Notes: generated by a model from the letters alone, not told the origin. Counted from the first letter of the stretch, positions 11,179-30,699 are shown. The stretch is DNA of 64,000 nucleotides from Closterium sp. Naga37s-1 (GCA_947471745.1 CANJKZ010000820.1:1959501-2023500); one strand, 5' to 3'. Translations and numbers: made by a program.

Positions 11179-12143
11179 ACATGGATCACATGCGAATGCT
11201 AAGCGACATGGATCACATGCGAATGCTAAGCAACATGGATCACATGCGAATGCTAAGCGACATGGATCACATGCGAATGCTAAGCCACATGGATCACATG
11301 CGAATGCTAAGCGACATGGATCACATGCGAATGCTAAGCAACATGGATCACATGCGAATGCTAAGCAACATGGATCACATGCGAATGCTAAGCAACATGG
11401 ATCACATGCGAATGCTAAGCAACATGGATCACATGCGAATGCTAAGCAACATGGATCACATGCGAATGCTAAGCAACATGGATCACATGCGAATGCTAAG
11501 CAACATGGATCACATGCGAATGCTAAGCAACATGGATCACATGCGAATGCTAAGCAACATGGATCACATGCGAATGCTAAGCAACATGGATCACATGCGA
11601 ATGCTAAGCAACATGGATCACATGCGAATGCTAAGCAACATGGATCACATGCGAATGCTAAGCAACATGGATCACATGCGAATGCTAAGCAACATGGATC
11701 ACATGCGAATGCTAAGCAACATGGATCACATGCGAATGCTAAGCAACATGGATCACATGCGAATGCTAAGCAACATGGATCACATGCGAATGCTAAGCAA
11801 CATGGATCACATGCGAATGCTAAGCAACATGGATCACATGCGAATGCTAAGCAACATGGATCACATGCGAATGCTAAGCAACATGGATCACATGCGAATG
11901 CTAAGCAACATGGATCACATGCGAATGCTAAGCAACATGGATCACATGCGAATGCTAAGCAACATGGATCACATGCGAATGCTAAGCAACATGGATCACA
12001 TGCGAATGCTAAGCAACATGGATCACATGCGAATGCTAAGCAACATGGATCACATGCGAATGCTAAGCAACATGGATCACATGCGAATGCTAAGCAACAT
12101 GGATCACATGCGAATGCTAAGCAACATGGATCACATGCATGCA
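11179..12143 (+). repeat. 27-bp minisatellite, about 36 copies
   Basis: The unit is ACATGGATCACATGCGAATG then CTAAGCA (27 bp). The first few copies carry scattered changes (AAGCGACAT, AAGCCACAT) and the rest are identical. Because 27 is nine codons, the array stays open in several frames, for example repeating MDHMRMLSN. It ends in about 50 bp of unrelated sequence and no start context, intron or homology supports a protein. Confidence 0.95.
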
Positions 12144-12544
12144 CTCTTCAACAGACGAATGCTATTAGCAGGCTTTGAAGTTGGCGCCGTTTAACACTAT
12201 GAACTTTGCTTCTAAATTTCTTTCACAAACAAATGCCGCAGGCTGGAAAGGAAATGCTTTTCGTCAAGAACGAGCTCACATCATTCCTCCTATCCTGCTG
12301 GTACCGTATGTCCCACAGTCAGCAGCGAAACTGAGCAGCTGTGTCTGCAGTGCGGTGCACCTGCCTGCCTGCCATGCAGCTTGAGGTTCTGCTGCTACTG
12401 GTTTACCGAACTAGCAGCATGAGCCAAGGGAGTCTCAGCAGCACCCAGAGACACTCTAGAGCCATTGGAACTCTCTACCTTGAAAATTTTCGGCACCCAA
12501 CCAACCAAGTGAACCCCTCCATTCCATCCACCATCGGCACCACA

Positions 12545-12985
12545 CCTCCTTGTGTTGTGCCACATGCCCACCAGCTTGAACCCTTGCTTTACGAGCAGCA
12601 CGGGCAGAGACAGCTCCAGCGCCAGAGGAGAGGACAGTTGGAGCCATTGAAACTTAATTCAAATCTTAGAAGTCTACTTAGCCCCTTGACTCTGCCGCGT
12701 AAAGATCTGCCGGCCCACCAGCTTGAGCCCCTCATCCACCAGAGGACAGCACGGGCAGTGAGAACAGCAGCACCACCAGCGGAGAGGACACTTGGGAGCC
12801 ACTGAGACTTCATTTAACCCTTGAGGGCCTTTCTAGCCTCTCCTCTCTGCCGTGCAAAGATCTGCCGGCCCACCAGCTTGAGCCCCTCATCCACCAGCAG
12901 CACCAGCAGCACCAGCAACACGGGCAGTGAGAGCAGCAGCACCAGCGCCCAGAGGAAAGAGAGGTCAATCGCAGCCATTGCAACT
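12545..12985 (-). pseudogene. Three decayed copies of the ATPase C-terminal end
   Basis: Segments at about 12545-12640, 12700-12795 and 12838-12980 repeat the last coding stretch of the ATPase (minus strand LLVDEGLKLVGRQIFARQRG) with its following sequence. The copy spacing is about 140-160 bp, and similarity falls with distance from the gene. They lie downstream of the stop codon, so they do not alter the protein. Confidence 0.75.
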
Positions 12986-20997
<8,012 letters not shown>

Positions 20998-22099
20998 TGT
21001 GTACGGCGCGGCGCGGGTGGAGCAGTCGAGAGCGCGCGAGTGACGGAGGAGGGGCTAGCATGAGGAGCTCGATGCTTCAAGATAGTAGTCACGAGGACGA
21101 TCCGCGAATAGCTCGCGAACGACGCGCCACCGTTCACTACTTGTTGGTTGTTAGTTTTGAGACGTTTGGTGAGTGAATTCGGAATGGGAACGGTATGAGA
21201 CATGCCTTGTAGCTGCTCCTGATAAGTAGAACTATGACACCTACCTTGGACACGAATTTCATCAATTGGAGATGTGTCTGTCAGGTGTCACGTTCGATGA
21301 GTCACGAGATAAATGACATGGATGCCTAATCAATCAGGTTCGAGTTTGTCGGCATTTCGATGCGGAAAGACGGACAAGATTGACTTACGTGTCGAGGCAA
21401 TATTGATTTGACGGCTTAGATTGCTTTTGTCGGTGACTTTTGTCTAGTCGCGTGTCTGGCGGATCGGAAGGCGCAAACCCCACGAAAGCTCGATCCTCGT
21501 CAGCCTGCAGCGCGCCGCCACGTATAGCCCAATTCTGTAGGAGAAACACTGTCGATGTTCGTCGCTGGCACATTTCTATTGGAGTTTGGGTGACGTTGAC
21601 GGGTTCGTTTTCTTCACTTCTGATTCTGTACGCAGTTTAGATTGACAATCTACAAGTTCACACTTCTAAGTGTCCCGAGCTGATATACGTTAGCCTCAAT
21701 CGAAACCTGCTTCGCCTTGTACATACTCTCGTTTCGTCCTCTAACGAGTCCAACCTCCACTACCCAAGCTGAAGCTTCTGTCCTATCGCTGTAACAAACA
21801 CGCCATGAGTAGGCAATAGCCTCGGGCTAATGACTATCGTCGGTCCGTGATTCTTGGACCGTTCGACGAACGTCTCCAAGTGTTTGGTGGTCCACAGATG
21901 CCTCGTGAGACTGAAATATATTAAAGTTTTCATCTCACTGTCAGTCGAGGCGGAGTTGGGGAATGCTACAGCGACATTGCAACGCTGCCTGCGCCGCCAG
22001 CAAGCCCCCATTTCTAGTAGAGCAATCCCATTTCTACACCTTTTTTGCACCTGTGCCGTCACTTAGTCACGAGGGCACGCACGAGCACCTGTATCGGGT
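20998..22099. other. Intergenic between divergent ATPase and GNAT genes
   Basis: About 1.1 kb between the two start codons. This presumably holds both promoters. A TATA-like AAATATATTAAAG lies at about 21913-21925 upstream of the GNAT gene. No other gene or repeat is supported. Confidence 0.45.
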
Positions 22100-22230
22100 A
22101 TGGCTTCCGTGATAACCTCCCCGCACACCGCCACGCTTCCTCGCTGTCCGCGCGCCGCGTGCCAGCCGTCGCCTCCAGCCGCCATCCCTGCATTGCAGAT
22201 TAGGCACCATCACCACCACCAGCAGCACCC

Positions 22231-22263
<33 letters not shown>

Positions 22264-25200
22264 CCAGCAGCGCCGTTACAGTCAACAACTACAGGTCGCC
22301 TCCTTGCAGCCGCGACGGGCGGGGAATGCGCACGATTGGCACGCGCATGCCACGTATTGGGCACGTGGCTGGCACTCGCCCCGCCTCCTGAATCGGCCAC
22401 TTCCATTTAGTGACCGTCATTCGCGGCACGAGCAACAGCCTGGTCTTTTCGCAACCGCACCCCCCTTCCCATCGCCGCACTCGCGCCAGCGTGGCATGCA
22501 GGAGAGCCCACGTGTCGCCCATCCGCACCTACGTGGCGTGCAGGCGAGCTCTCATGGGTCGGACGCGGCGGGGCGCCTGCTGGCGGCGGGGGTCCGTGAC
22601 TCGCAGCAGGGCGGCGCCTCAACGTGGGGCGGCTCGACATTGGGCGGCTCGGCTTTGGGCGGCTCGACGTGGGGAGGTGATGCGAGGGGCGGGACAACGG
22701 GGTCGCCTGGCAGGGACACGCGGTGCCAGCTGTTCTCGTCCCAAACGGGTGAGCGACGCTTCTGAGAAGCTTCGGAGTGGGTGCATGTGCAGCCCACAGG
22801 GATGAGATTCCAGCGAGGGAAGAAAGAGGGGCAGGAGGGGAGGGAGGGAGGAAGCGGGGTGTGGCCCTTGAGATTAGAGGTCGCCCCCAGTCCCCACCAG
22901 CCTCCTCTCTCAGTCATGAGCTTGCGCCTAAGACCTATAATAAACTTCCCCTATCAACTCCCACACACTCTTCCCCCATTTCCCCCCCTCCTTTCCAATT
23001 ATCGCTTCCCCCACCTTCCACTCTACTCCTTCCTTTCCTCCCTATTCCCCCTCCAATCCCCCCAATGCCGGTGGGTCTGTATCAGCCCTGCGCATCCCGC
23101 CCCTCACTATAGCCACGGAGGCAGCAGCCATGGACCAGCGCCCTGCCTTCCCCTCCTCCACTACTCTACCCCCCTACTTCCCCTTTTACCCCCCCACTAC
23201 CTGTGGTGATTCGGTTTTTGAGAATTCTCAACAACCAACTCCTCTCATCTCCTCTCCTCCCCCACTGCCCGTGGTCCTCAGCCCTGCGCATCCCGCCCCT
23301 CACTATAGTCACGGAGGCGGCAGCCATGAACCAGCGCCCTGCCTTTCCCCTCCCTTCCCCTCCCCCCCTTCTTTCCTTTTTAATCCCCCATTGCCTGTGC
23401 GTCTCAGCCCTGCGCATTCCGCCCCTCACTATAGTCACGGAGGCGGCAGCCATGGACGAGCGCGAGGTGGCGGCGCTGCTGGCAGCATCTGGGCAGAACG
23501 GACAACTCTTCCCCGCCCTGCTGCCGCCCGAGTCGCCGCCCGACGGCCGCCCGGTGCCCCGAAACGTGAACGTGGCTCGCGTGCCGGTGGACCAGAGGAG
23601 AGTCAGACGGGCTGATGCTGCCAAGATGAGGAGAGCGCTGGATAAGAGGTGGGGGGGGAGATGGGGGGGGTGAGGATGGGAGAGGGGGTGAGGATGGGAG
23701 AGGGGGTGAGGATGGGAGAGGGGGTGAGGATGGGAGAGGGGGTGAGGATGGGAGAAGGGGTGAGGATGGGAGAAGGGGTGAGGATGGGAGAAGGGGTGAG
23801 AGGGAGATGGGGGGGGTGAGGAGGGCGCTAGAGTGGAGAGTGAGCGTGGGTGGAGTGCCTGTGGATAGAGAAGATGGGTGCCGATTCGATTCCATGGAGA
23901 AGCGAGATGAGAGAATGTGCTTCTTTCTTCTCATATCATGTCATGTCACCCTGTGGACATTGCTGTCCACGTCATACCCCTGCTGTCCACGTCATACCCC
24001 TGCTGTCCACGTCATACCCCTGCTGTCCACGTCATACCCCTGCTGTCCACGGGTGCAGCACAGTGACAGTGGGTCTGTACGTGAAGAAGGAAGACCTCTC
24101 AGAGGATTATTACACTGAGGAGGGCGAGGAGGTGGGGCAGGGGGAGGGAGAGGAGGTGGGGAAAGCGGAGGAGGGGGTGAGGAAGGAGAGGAAGGGCAGT
24201 GTGGAAGACGGCAGTGGTAGTGATGGTGGGAGTGATAGTGAGAGCAGCAGCAGCACCACCACCACCACCACAAGTGATTGGGACACGCCAAGCAAGGGGG
24301 GTAGCAATGGGGCGAGGGGGGGCAAGAGGAGGGGGATGAGCAAGTGGGCGCGGAGGAGGAGGGCGAAGGCGGTGGAGGAGGCGCGGCGCAGTGTGGAGGG
24401 CAAGAGGCTTGTGGCGTTTGGGCGGGCGTACTCCGATGGCACGCTCACTGCTGCCGTGCATGACATCGCGGTGCGTTTCATTTCATCTCCTGGGTGCATT
24501 TCATCTTTTGGGTGCGTTTCATGTGCTGGGTGGGTGCGTTTCTTTTCCTGGGTGCTTTTCATCTCCTGAGTGCGTTTCATCTAATGCTTCTGGGCGTGTT
24601 TCATCTCGAATGTTGTACAAACAGCATAGGCGAAGCGAATGTGTGCTCCCCTCATGAACTCCATTCCATCTGATGCCATGGCATCCATGGCATCCATGTT
24701 CAGCACGGCTTTTGAGGTGCCTCAAAAGCCGTGTGATGCCATGGGGTGCTGGGGTACCATGGGATGCCGTATCATGTTATCACATGTTCAGCACAGCACA
24801 GCACAGCACATCATACCATTCGGATTTGCTTCCCCTTTTTCTTCCTCTGCTTCGCATCCCTTACCGTCCCCTGACACTCCACCGCACCACTCTCCACCGC
24901 TCCCCACCATGCCAGGTGGCACCAATATACAGGGGCCGTGGCCTCGGTACAAGGGTGCTGCAGAGAATCCTCAGGTGAATCTCCAGGCGGATGTGCACAA
25001 AAAGCCTCTATTTCTCATCTCCTCTGTCTCTATTCTTCTCTGTTTCGACTCTCCTTTTCTGTTTTCCTCTGCTTCTCTTCTCTGGTTCTTCTCTGTTTAA
25101 AAACTCCTCTGCTTCAATGATCCTCCTTTCCAATTCCCCTCTCTTTCTATTCTCTTCTGCTGCTCGTCTCCTCTCTTCCTCTGTCGCCACCATGCTCACT

Positions 25201-28059
25201 CCCAGGGAGCTCCTATCGAGGGGCATAGGGGACATCTCTGCTGTCGTGTGGCCCAACCAGCGGTGAGTCGCTCTCACACCTGCTGCTCCTGCCACTGCTG
25301 CTATCTCTGCTACACCCCTACACCTGCACCATTACCCCCAGGGAGCTCCTATCGAGGGGCATTGGAGACATCTCTGCTGTCGTGTGACCCAACCAGCGGT
25401 GAGGTGACGTTACACCTGCTACACCTGCCACTGCTGCTATAACTGTTACACCTGCCATACCTGCTACACCTGCCACTGCTGCTATAACTGTTACACCTGC
25501 CATACCTGCTACACCTGCCACTGCTGCTATAACTGTTACACCTGCCATACCTGCTACACCTGCCACTGCTGCTATAACTGTTACACCTGCCATACCTGCT
25601 ACACCTGCCACTGCTGCTATAACTGTTACACCTGCCATACCTGCTAGCAGTAGAGGAGGCACACGTGGCTGAGCAGCAGGCGGTGGTGGACCAAGGCGTG
25701 CGTGTGGTGGACCAAGGCGCGCGCGTGGACCAAGGCGCGCGCGTGGACCAAGGCGCGCGCGTGGACCAGGGCGTGCGCGTGGACCAAGGCGCGCGCGCGT
25801 GGACCAAGGCGCGCGCCCGTGGACCAAGGGGCGCGCGTGGACCAAGGCGCGCGCGTGGACCAAGGCGCGCCCGTGGACCAAGGCGCGCGCGTGGACCAAG
25901 GCGCGCCCGTGGACCAAGGCGCGCGCGTGGACCAAGGCGCGCTCGTGGACCAAGGCGCGCCCGTGGACCAAGGCGCGCCCGTGGACCAAGGCGCGCGCGT
26001 GGACGAAGGCGCGCCCGTGGACCAAGGCGCGCCCGTGGACCAAGGCGCGCGCGTGGACCAAGGCGCGCGCGTGGACCAAGGCGCGCGCGTGGACCAAGGC
26101 GCGCGCGTGGACCAAGGCGCGCCCGTGGACCAAGGCGAGCCCGTGGAGCAAGGCGCGCCTGTCGACCAAGGCGCGCCCGTCGACCAAGGCGCGCCCGTGG
26201 ACCAAGGCGCGCCCGTGGACCAAGGCGCGCGCGTGGACCAAGGCGCGCGCGTGGACCAAGGCGCGCGCGTGGACCAAGGCGCTCCCGTGGACCAAGGCGC
26301 TCCCGTGGACCAAGGCGCGCCCGTGGACCATGGCGCGCCCGTGGACCAAGGCGCGCCCGTGGACCAAGGCGCGCCCGTGGACCAAGGCGCGCCCGTGGAC
26401 CAAGGCGCGCCCGTGGACCAAGGCGCGCGCGTGGACCAAGGCGCGCCCGTGGACCAAGGCGCGCGCGTGGACCAAGGCGCGCCCGTGGACCAAGGCGCGC
26501 CCGTGGACCAAGGCGCGCCCGTGGACCAAGGCGCGCCCGTGGACCAAGGCGCGCGCGTGGACGAAGGCGCGCCCGTGGACCAAGGCGCGCCCGTGGACCA
26601 AGGCGCGCCCGTGGACCAAGGCGCGCGCGTGGACTTACACCTGCCACTGCTGCTATAACTGTTACACCTGCCATACCTGCTACACCTGCCACTGCTGCTA
26701 TAACTGTTACACCTGCCATACCTGCTACACCTGCCACTGCTGCTATAACTGTTACACCTGCCATACCTGCTACACCTGCCACTGCTGCTATAACTGTTAC
26801 ACCTGCCATACCTGCTACACCTGCCACTGCTGCTATAACTGTTACACCTGCCATACCTGCTACACCTGCCACTGCTGCTATATCTGTTGCACCTGCCATA
26901 CCTGCTACACCTGCCACTGCTGCTATAACTGTTACACCTGCCATACCTGCTACACCTGCTATACCTGCTACACCTGCCACACCTGCCACTGCTGCTACAG
27001 CTGCTAATGCTACTACTGCTGCTACAGCTGCTATAGCCGCCACCGTTTTACGGTGATGACTGCTGCAGTCTCTGTGTGCGCGAGACGAAGCCTTGGATTG
27101 TGTGTTTGATGGCAACCACACTCCATCCAACCCACACAGCACGAGCTCCCTCATGGATCCGCATCGCGTGCACAATACAGGCGATTTTTGAGGCGCCTCA
27201 AAAGGACCCCCAGGCTGAGACGAGCTGTCAACGGAACGGAGTAAACAGTGTCTTCAAGACCAGTGACCAGTAGGCGCCTCAAAATTCGCCTTAGTTCCCA
27301 CAGAGCATGCTGAGGCATCCACAGGGCGTGCACAATACAGACAGAGCACCCCCCCCAATCCTTCCCTTCACCCCCATCTTCTACCTACCTCACCCCCACC
27401 TGGGCCCCCCTCCCCCTCATGTATCGCATTTAGCATCGCCTTATTGTGCTGCCACGTCATCGACAGCACAACCCATGCCACTTCTCCAAGCTCTTGCTAT
27501 CCCCTCTTTAACCCCTGCTCTCGCTCCATCCTCTGTCACCCCCACGCGCCTCTGCTTTCCTCACGCCTCTGCCTCTCCGCACGCCCCTGGCTCAGCATGT
27601 GCCTCTGCTTTTGCTGAGCACCCCACAAGACAGCACCTTCTCTTCCACACCCCTCCTTTCCTTTCTTCCTCTGGCTCTCCTTGTATCATCCACACCCCTT
27701 GTTGCTCGATTTCATCCTTGCTTGCATGGGTGTACCTTCACGAGTGTATCAATAATCACCAACGCATACATATTCCTTCATACTCCTCTTCTGTGATGCA
27801 GCTTGTTTGTGTGGCAGTCAGGGTTCCCTTTCGGCCGCCTCCAGACCACCACGATGCTCCTGCCGCCCGCACACGTATCAGTTCCTATTACCAGTCACTA
27901 ACACATACTGATTCTTTATTCTTCTGTGCTGCAGCTTGTTTGTGTGGCAGTCGGGGTTCCGGTTCGACCGCCTCCAGACCACCACGATGCTCTTCAAGGG
28001 TCTGCCGCCTGCACACGCTGACCGCAACAACAACACCAGTGGTGGCAGCAGCAGTAACA

Positions 28060-28123
<64 letters not shown>

Positions 28124-28568
28124 AGAAATTGGCATAGCAGACGACAACCAGCAGCTGCAGAGGCATACTGATGCTGGCTTCCAACCAGCAGAGGGGACGG
28201 CAGCAGAGGGGACGGCAGCAGAGGGGACGGCAGCAGAGGCAGCAGAGGCAGCAGAGGGGATAATAAGGCAACGGGAAGGTTCATCAGCCCATGAGCAAGG
28301 CAAGGGGGGCAGGCAGGCAGAGGAAAGAGAGGCAGCACATGAGGCAGAGCATGAGGAGACAAGCGAGGTGCAGTGGGGGGGTTGGAGCATGCGCATACCA
28401 CCACCCCTGCAGGTGCCTTACCCGCTCAAGGCACCCTTGCCAGCCCTGGTGACTCAACAAACGACAGCAGCAGTTGCTGCTGCTGAGGCACGGCCGGTGG
28501 CAGGGCAGCAGGCAGGGGGGGAGGCAGAGGGGCAACGAGGGGGCGTGAAATTCCCGTGGGGGAGATAA
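22100..28568 (+). CDS. GNAT-family N-acetyltransferase, possibly plastid (6 exons, 683 aa)
   Basis: Exons with compatible phases: 22100-22748, 23408-23648, 24059-24470, 24916-24974, 25206-25262, 27935-28568. It is predicted to transfer an acetyl group from acetyl-CoA to an amine (protein N-terminus, lysine or small amine). The GNAT fold is recognisable from exon 2 (ALRIPPLTIVTEAAAMDERE) through TVTVGLYVKK, LVAFGRAYSDGTLTAAVHDI, the acetyl-CoA loop APIYRGRGLGTRVLQRIL (R-G-R-G-L-G), ELLSRGIGDISAVVWPNQR and LFVWQSGFRFDRLQTTTML. This order resembles plastid GNATs of plants. The N-terminal 216 residues are unconserved, with His/Gln runs from a (CAG)n tract, and could hold a transit peptide. An acidic/Ser insert of about 100 aa sits in exon 3, and the last 190 aa are Ser/Gln/Ala-rich. 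Exon 1 is the least certain; the substrate is unknown. Confidence 0.75.
22228..22272 (+). repeat. CAG microsatellite encoding poly-Gln
   Basis: About ten CAG codons within GNAT exon 1, next to a CAC/CAT run encoding His. Likely length-variable. Confidence 0.85.
23071..23350 (+). repeat. Two extra copies of GNAT exon 2 start, with acceptors
   Basis: The segment AGCCCTGCGCATCCCGCCCC, then TCACTATAG, then GGCAGCCATGGA occurs at about 23083, 23279 and (real) 23406. Each has an upstream polypyrimidine tract and AG. The first two copies turn into CCAGCGCCCTGCC and C-rich intron sequence. A palindrome (TTTTTGAGAATTCTCAA at about 23214-23230) lies between copies 1 and 2. Confidence 0.8.
23655..23812 (+). 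repeat. 18-bp G-rich minisatellite in GNAT intron 2
   Basis: About eight copies of GGGGTGAGGATGGGAGAG beginning close to the exon 2 donor. GGTGAGG resembles the donor itself; the array looks seeded at the 5' splice site. Confidence 0.85.
23960..24056 (+). repeat. 20-bp array at the GNAT exon 3 acceptor
   Basis: About five copies of TGCTGTCCACGTCATACCCC run directly into the acceptor of exon 3 (TGCTGTCCACGGGTGCAG). Confidence 0.9.
24471..24605 (+). repeat. GTGCGTTTCAT array at the GNAT exon 3 donor
   Basis: Starting at the donor itself (GCG then gtgcgtttcat), an irregular unit of about 19 bp (GGGTGCGTTTCATCTCCT) repeats six or seven times, so donor-like GTGCGT sites recur along the first part of intron 3. 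Confidence 0.8.
24704..24733. repeat. Perfect 30-bp palindrome of the dispersed family
   Basis: CACGGCTTTTGAGG, then TG, then CCTCAAAAGCCGTG: 14-bp arms and a 2-bp loop, in GNAT intron 3. The core matches the other TTTTGAGGxxCCTCAAAA copies in this window, while the outer bases (CACGGC) are private to this copy. Confidence 0.9.
25342..25398 (+). pseudogene. Tandem copy of GNAT exon 5
   Basis: A whole copy of the 57-bp exon 5 with acceptor (CCCCCAG) and donor (GCG then gtgagg) lies 136 bp after the real exon. It differs in a few bases, and one change turns the conserved Trp of VVWPNQR into a stop. Exon 5 at 25206-25262 is therefore taken as the functional one. Confidence 0.85.
25410..27010 (+). 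repeat. Compound minisatellite in GNAT intron 5 (45-bp array split by 18-bp array)
   Basis: A 45-bp unit (CACCTGCCACTGCTGCTATA, then ACTGTTACACCTGCCATACC, then TGCTA) is repeated about five times at 25410-25647 and about seven times at 26635-26970. Between them, 25678-26632 is an 18-bp GC-rich array of GTGGACCAAGGCGCGCGC or GTGGACCAAGGCGCGCCC, about 53 copies. Alternating GCGCGC runs are potential Z-DNA. Frames stay open on both strands but no protein is credible. Confidence 0.95.
27180..27290. mobile_element. 111-bp palindrome-ended inverted-repeat element
   Basis: The ends are GGCGATTTTTGAGGCGCCT (27180-27198) and AGGCGCCTCAAAATTCGCC (27272-27290), inverted with one mismatch. The left end is itself a perfect 18-bp palindrome. 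GCGTGCACAATACAG occurs immediately to the left (27166-27180) and again at 27328-27342, either a local duplication or flank repeat. It is too small to encode anything; a non-autonomous relic or MITE-like sequence is inferred. Confidence 0.55.
27782..27880 (+). pseudogene. Tandem copy of GNAT exon 6 start, with acceptor
   Basis: TCTGTGATGCAG followed by CTTGTTTGTGTGGCAGTCAG repeats the acceptor and first 70 bases of exon 6, 133 bp before the real one. It diverges after ACCACCACGATGCTCC. Confidence 0.85.
28040..28126 (+). repeat. AGC microsatellite encoding poly-Ser in GNAT exon 6
   Basis: AGC/AAC codons encode a Ser/Asn run in the C-terminal tail. It lies after the conserved GNAT core. Confidence 0.85.
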
Positions 28569-29641
28569 GGGTGGGATACGGTAATGGTGATGAAGGGAGA
28601 AAATGGTGATGAGGGGGGGATGATGGTGATGAGGGGGAGGGGAGATGAAGGTGATGAGGGAATGATTGGAGATGATGATTTGCTCTTCAATGTTCACGTT
28701 TACATGTGCGCTGGAAGTGTCTGCTGTCAGAACTTCAGTGCTCTCTCTCCACTGCCACCTCAAGCCACCTTTCTCCTTTCAACATGGTAGTATTAGGAAA
28801 CAGAGTGTATTTCAGCATCATGTAACCATATTTTACTTATTTATGGCCAATTTGCCTACCTTTCTCTTCCAGCATGCAGTCTGATGAGAGACTATGGATG
28901 TTACTACAGTACTACAGCAAGCGCTTTGTCAGTGCAAGAGGAACCGACCAATACAAGCAGTAAGCACACGCATGTTGCAGCAGCAGCAGCAGCAGCAGCA
29001 GCACATACATTAAGTGAACCGCAACCTGAACTACCGGTAAGAATTTTAACCCTCACAAGTCATGACGAAAATTCTAGACCTCAATGTCCCCGACCCCTAA
29101 CAATGTACAGCGGAGAGCAGAGCAATGCCATGTGAGCAGCGCCAGGCCCCCAGCCCCAGCCCCCCAGCACCAGCACCAGCACCAGCAACAGCAACAGCAC
29201 AAGCACCAGCAGAGGCATGCAACCAGCATAGCAGCAGCCATTGGTGCTCGAGGCGCAGTGGCTAAGCGGGGCCGCCTGCCACGTCACCTCGCCATGCGCT
29301 GCTGCTCAGAACCCCGAAGAAGCGGCCACCAGAACCCCTCTCGCTGCCACAATCGCCACCACAACACGTCCCTCCCCTCCATCGTTCTCTGACAGCAGGA
29401 TCTTGCCTATCCCGGGGAAGCCAGTTCGCCAAAAACGACGGGCCGACGCGTGACTTCGCGACGTCCGAGAGCAGCGAAGCAGGAATGCACGGGGAAAAAA
29501 GAAAAAGAAAAAGACGCAGAAAGGAGGGGCGCCTCCGAGAGAGACTTGTGAAGTCTGAAACGGAAGAGCGTGGCTGAACTAAACCAGATGTAAGTGCGCG
29601 GGTGGCGTCAAGCACGGGGAAGGCGAAGCACGCGGAACGCG
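28569..29641. other. Intergenic, simple repeats only
   Basis: After the GNAT stop there are GATGAGGG repeats (28585-28670), a (GCA)n tract at about 28976-29002 and a CAGCACCAGCA-rich stretch at about 29160-29220. No gene supported. Confidence 0.5.
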
Positions 29642-30148
29642 TCACGCGCGTGGTTGCGGGGTCCATGATTTCAGCGACTCGCGAGCCCCCCCGAACCTAA
29701 TCGCATCTGACCGCATTATTCCGATCTCCGTGGCGCCCTTGGGCGACCCGCATCGTGTGCCGAGAATGCTCTCCCTCCGCTCCGGCCACGTCTGCTCCAA
29801 ATCCTCCAGATCTAAATAATCAAAGTCCTCCGCCAGCTCATCGCCTTCCGCCTCCCCGTGACGCATCCCGAACGCTGCTGCGGCTTGTTGACCATGGCTC
29901 TCAGAAGACCGTTGCATTCCAGAGCCGTCTGCTTCGTCCCGCAAGGCTCCATCCGTTTGACTGCTCGCGGCCTCGCGAGGCTCCGCGCCAGAGGCGGAGG
30001 AGGAGTCTTCCGGAACGTGAAGCGTCTCAATTTCTGTTTCCCCCGTTCCGTAAATCACGGTGACGCTCTCGTCGAATCGCAGCCTAGACTTGCCATCCTT
30101 GGTGCTCGGATTACTTTCCGGCCGTGTTGCGCTATTCTCGGACGCCAT
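29642..30148 (-). CDS. Unrecognised 168-aa acidic protein
   Basis: A single open frame from ATG at 30148 to TGA at 29642. It starts MASENSATRPESNPSTKDGK, continues RLRFDESVTVIYGTGETEI and contains an acidic stretch DELAEDFDYLDLEDLEQTW. The balanced composition, unlike the low-complexity frames around it, suggests real coding sequence. I do not recognise a family. The RLRF-x-x-SVTVIY phrase resembles short motifs seen in docking or intrinsically disordered proteins, but this is weak. It could be one exon of a longer gene. It lies about 550 bp from the tRNA, on the opposite strand. Confidence 0.4.
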   Translation of the reverse strand: MASENSATRPESNPSTKDGKSRLRFDESVTVIYGTGETEIETLHVPEDSSSASGAEPREAASSQTDGALRDEADGSGMQRSSESHGQQAAAAFGMRHGEAEGDELAEDFDYLDLEDLEQTWPERRESILGTRCGSPKGATEIGIMRSDAIRFGGARESLKSWTPQPRA

Positions 30149-30698
30149 TGCAGAGCCGTGGAAGAAATTGTGCGAAGAATGCCTCAAAGGCCTGAACGAA
30201 TCTTGTCTCGGGGAGAAAGAACTAAGTGATATGTTCACGTAACTAGGACGCGTCGCAGTGCATCAGTTCCTGAGACCTCTAGACGTAAATATCCACCACG
30301 ACGTTACTGCACTCACCTAGGGGTTGCCGAGTGGATCACAGGTTCGCGGCAAGAGAGGTGGTTGGCTGCTGGGCTTCTTGGTTGGCCCTTGTCACTGTCA
30401 CTGGTTGGACGGCGATTAGTTTGGTGAACCCCCTTTCGTGCTACCCCTTCTGAACGGCTGTTTAGATATATCCCTGCCCGCCGAGAAATATAGTGAGCCC
30501 TAGTATTGAAAACCTTTGGTGTTCCGATCCGCGCGAATATAAACCTCTCTACCAGCAAAATATATGGGAAACTGCCCTGGGAAGAGCATGCGCTGTTCAG
30601 CAACGTGCCGAGTCAACCATGCCAGGCTCGAAAGAAGTTTCTACTTCCGCTGAACCAACGCAAACGAAAATATATAAGTTTGTTTCTATTACGGAAAC
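30149..30698. other. Intergenic, nothing recognised
   Basis: No supported gene or repeat. A TATA-like AAAATATATAAG at 30667-30678 belongs to the tRNA promoter context. Confidence 0.5.
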
Positions 30699-30699
30699 A

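Noticed and set aside
11097-12194. A 365-codon open frame of repeated MDHMRMLSN
   Set aside because: It is produced by a 27-bp minisatellite that is open in several frames on both strands; no homology, start context or flanking coding sequence.
25342-25398. Second copy of GNAT exon 5 as an alternative exon
   Set aside because: It carries a stop in place of the conserved Trp, so it is more likely debris.
25318-27175. Open frames of 400-600 codons on both strands (Arg/Gly/Pro-rich)
   Set aside because: They are translations of the 18-bp and 45-bp arrays in GNAT intron 5.
29262-29666. A 134-codon minus-strand frame next to the unrecognised protein
   Set aside because: Unusual composition, no motif, and it overlaps the end of the better-supported frame at 29642-30148.
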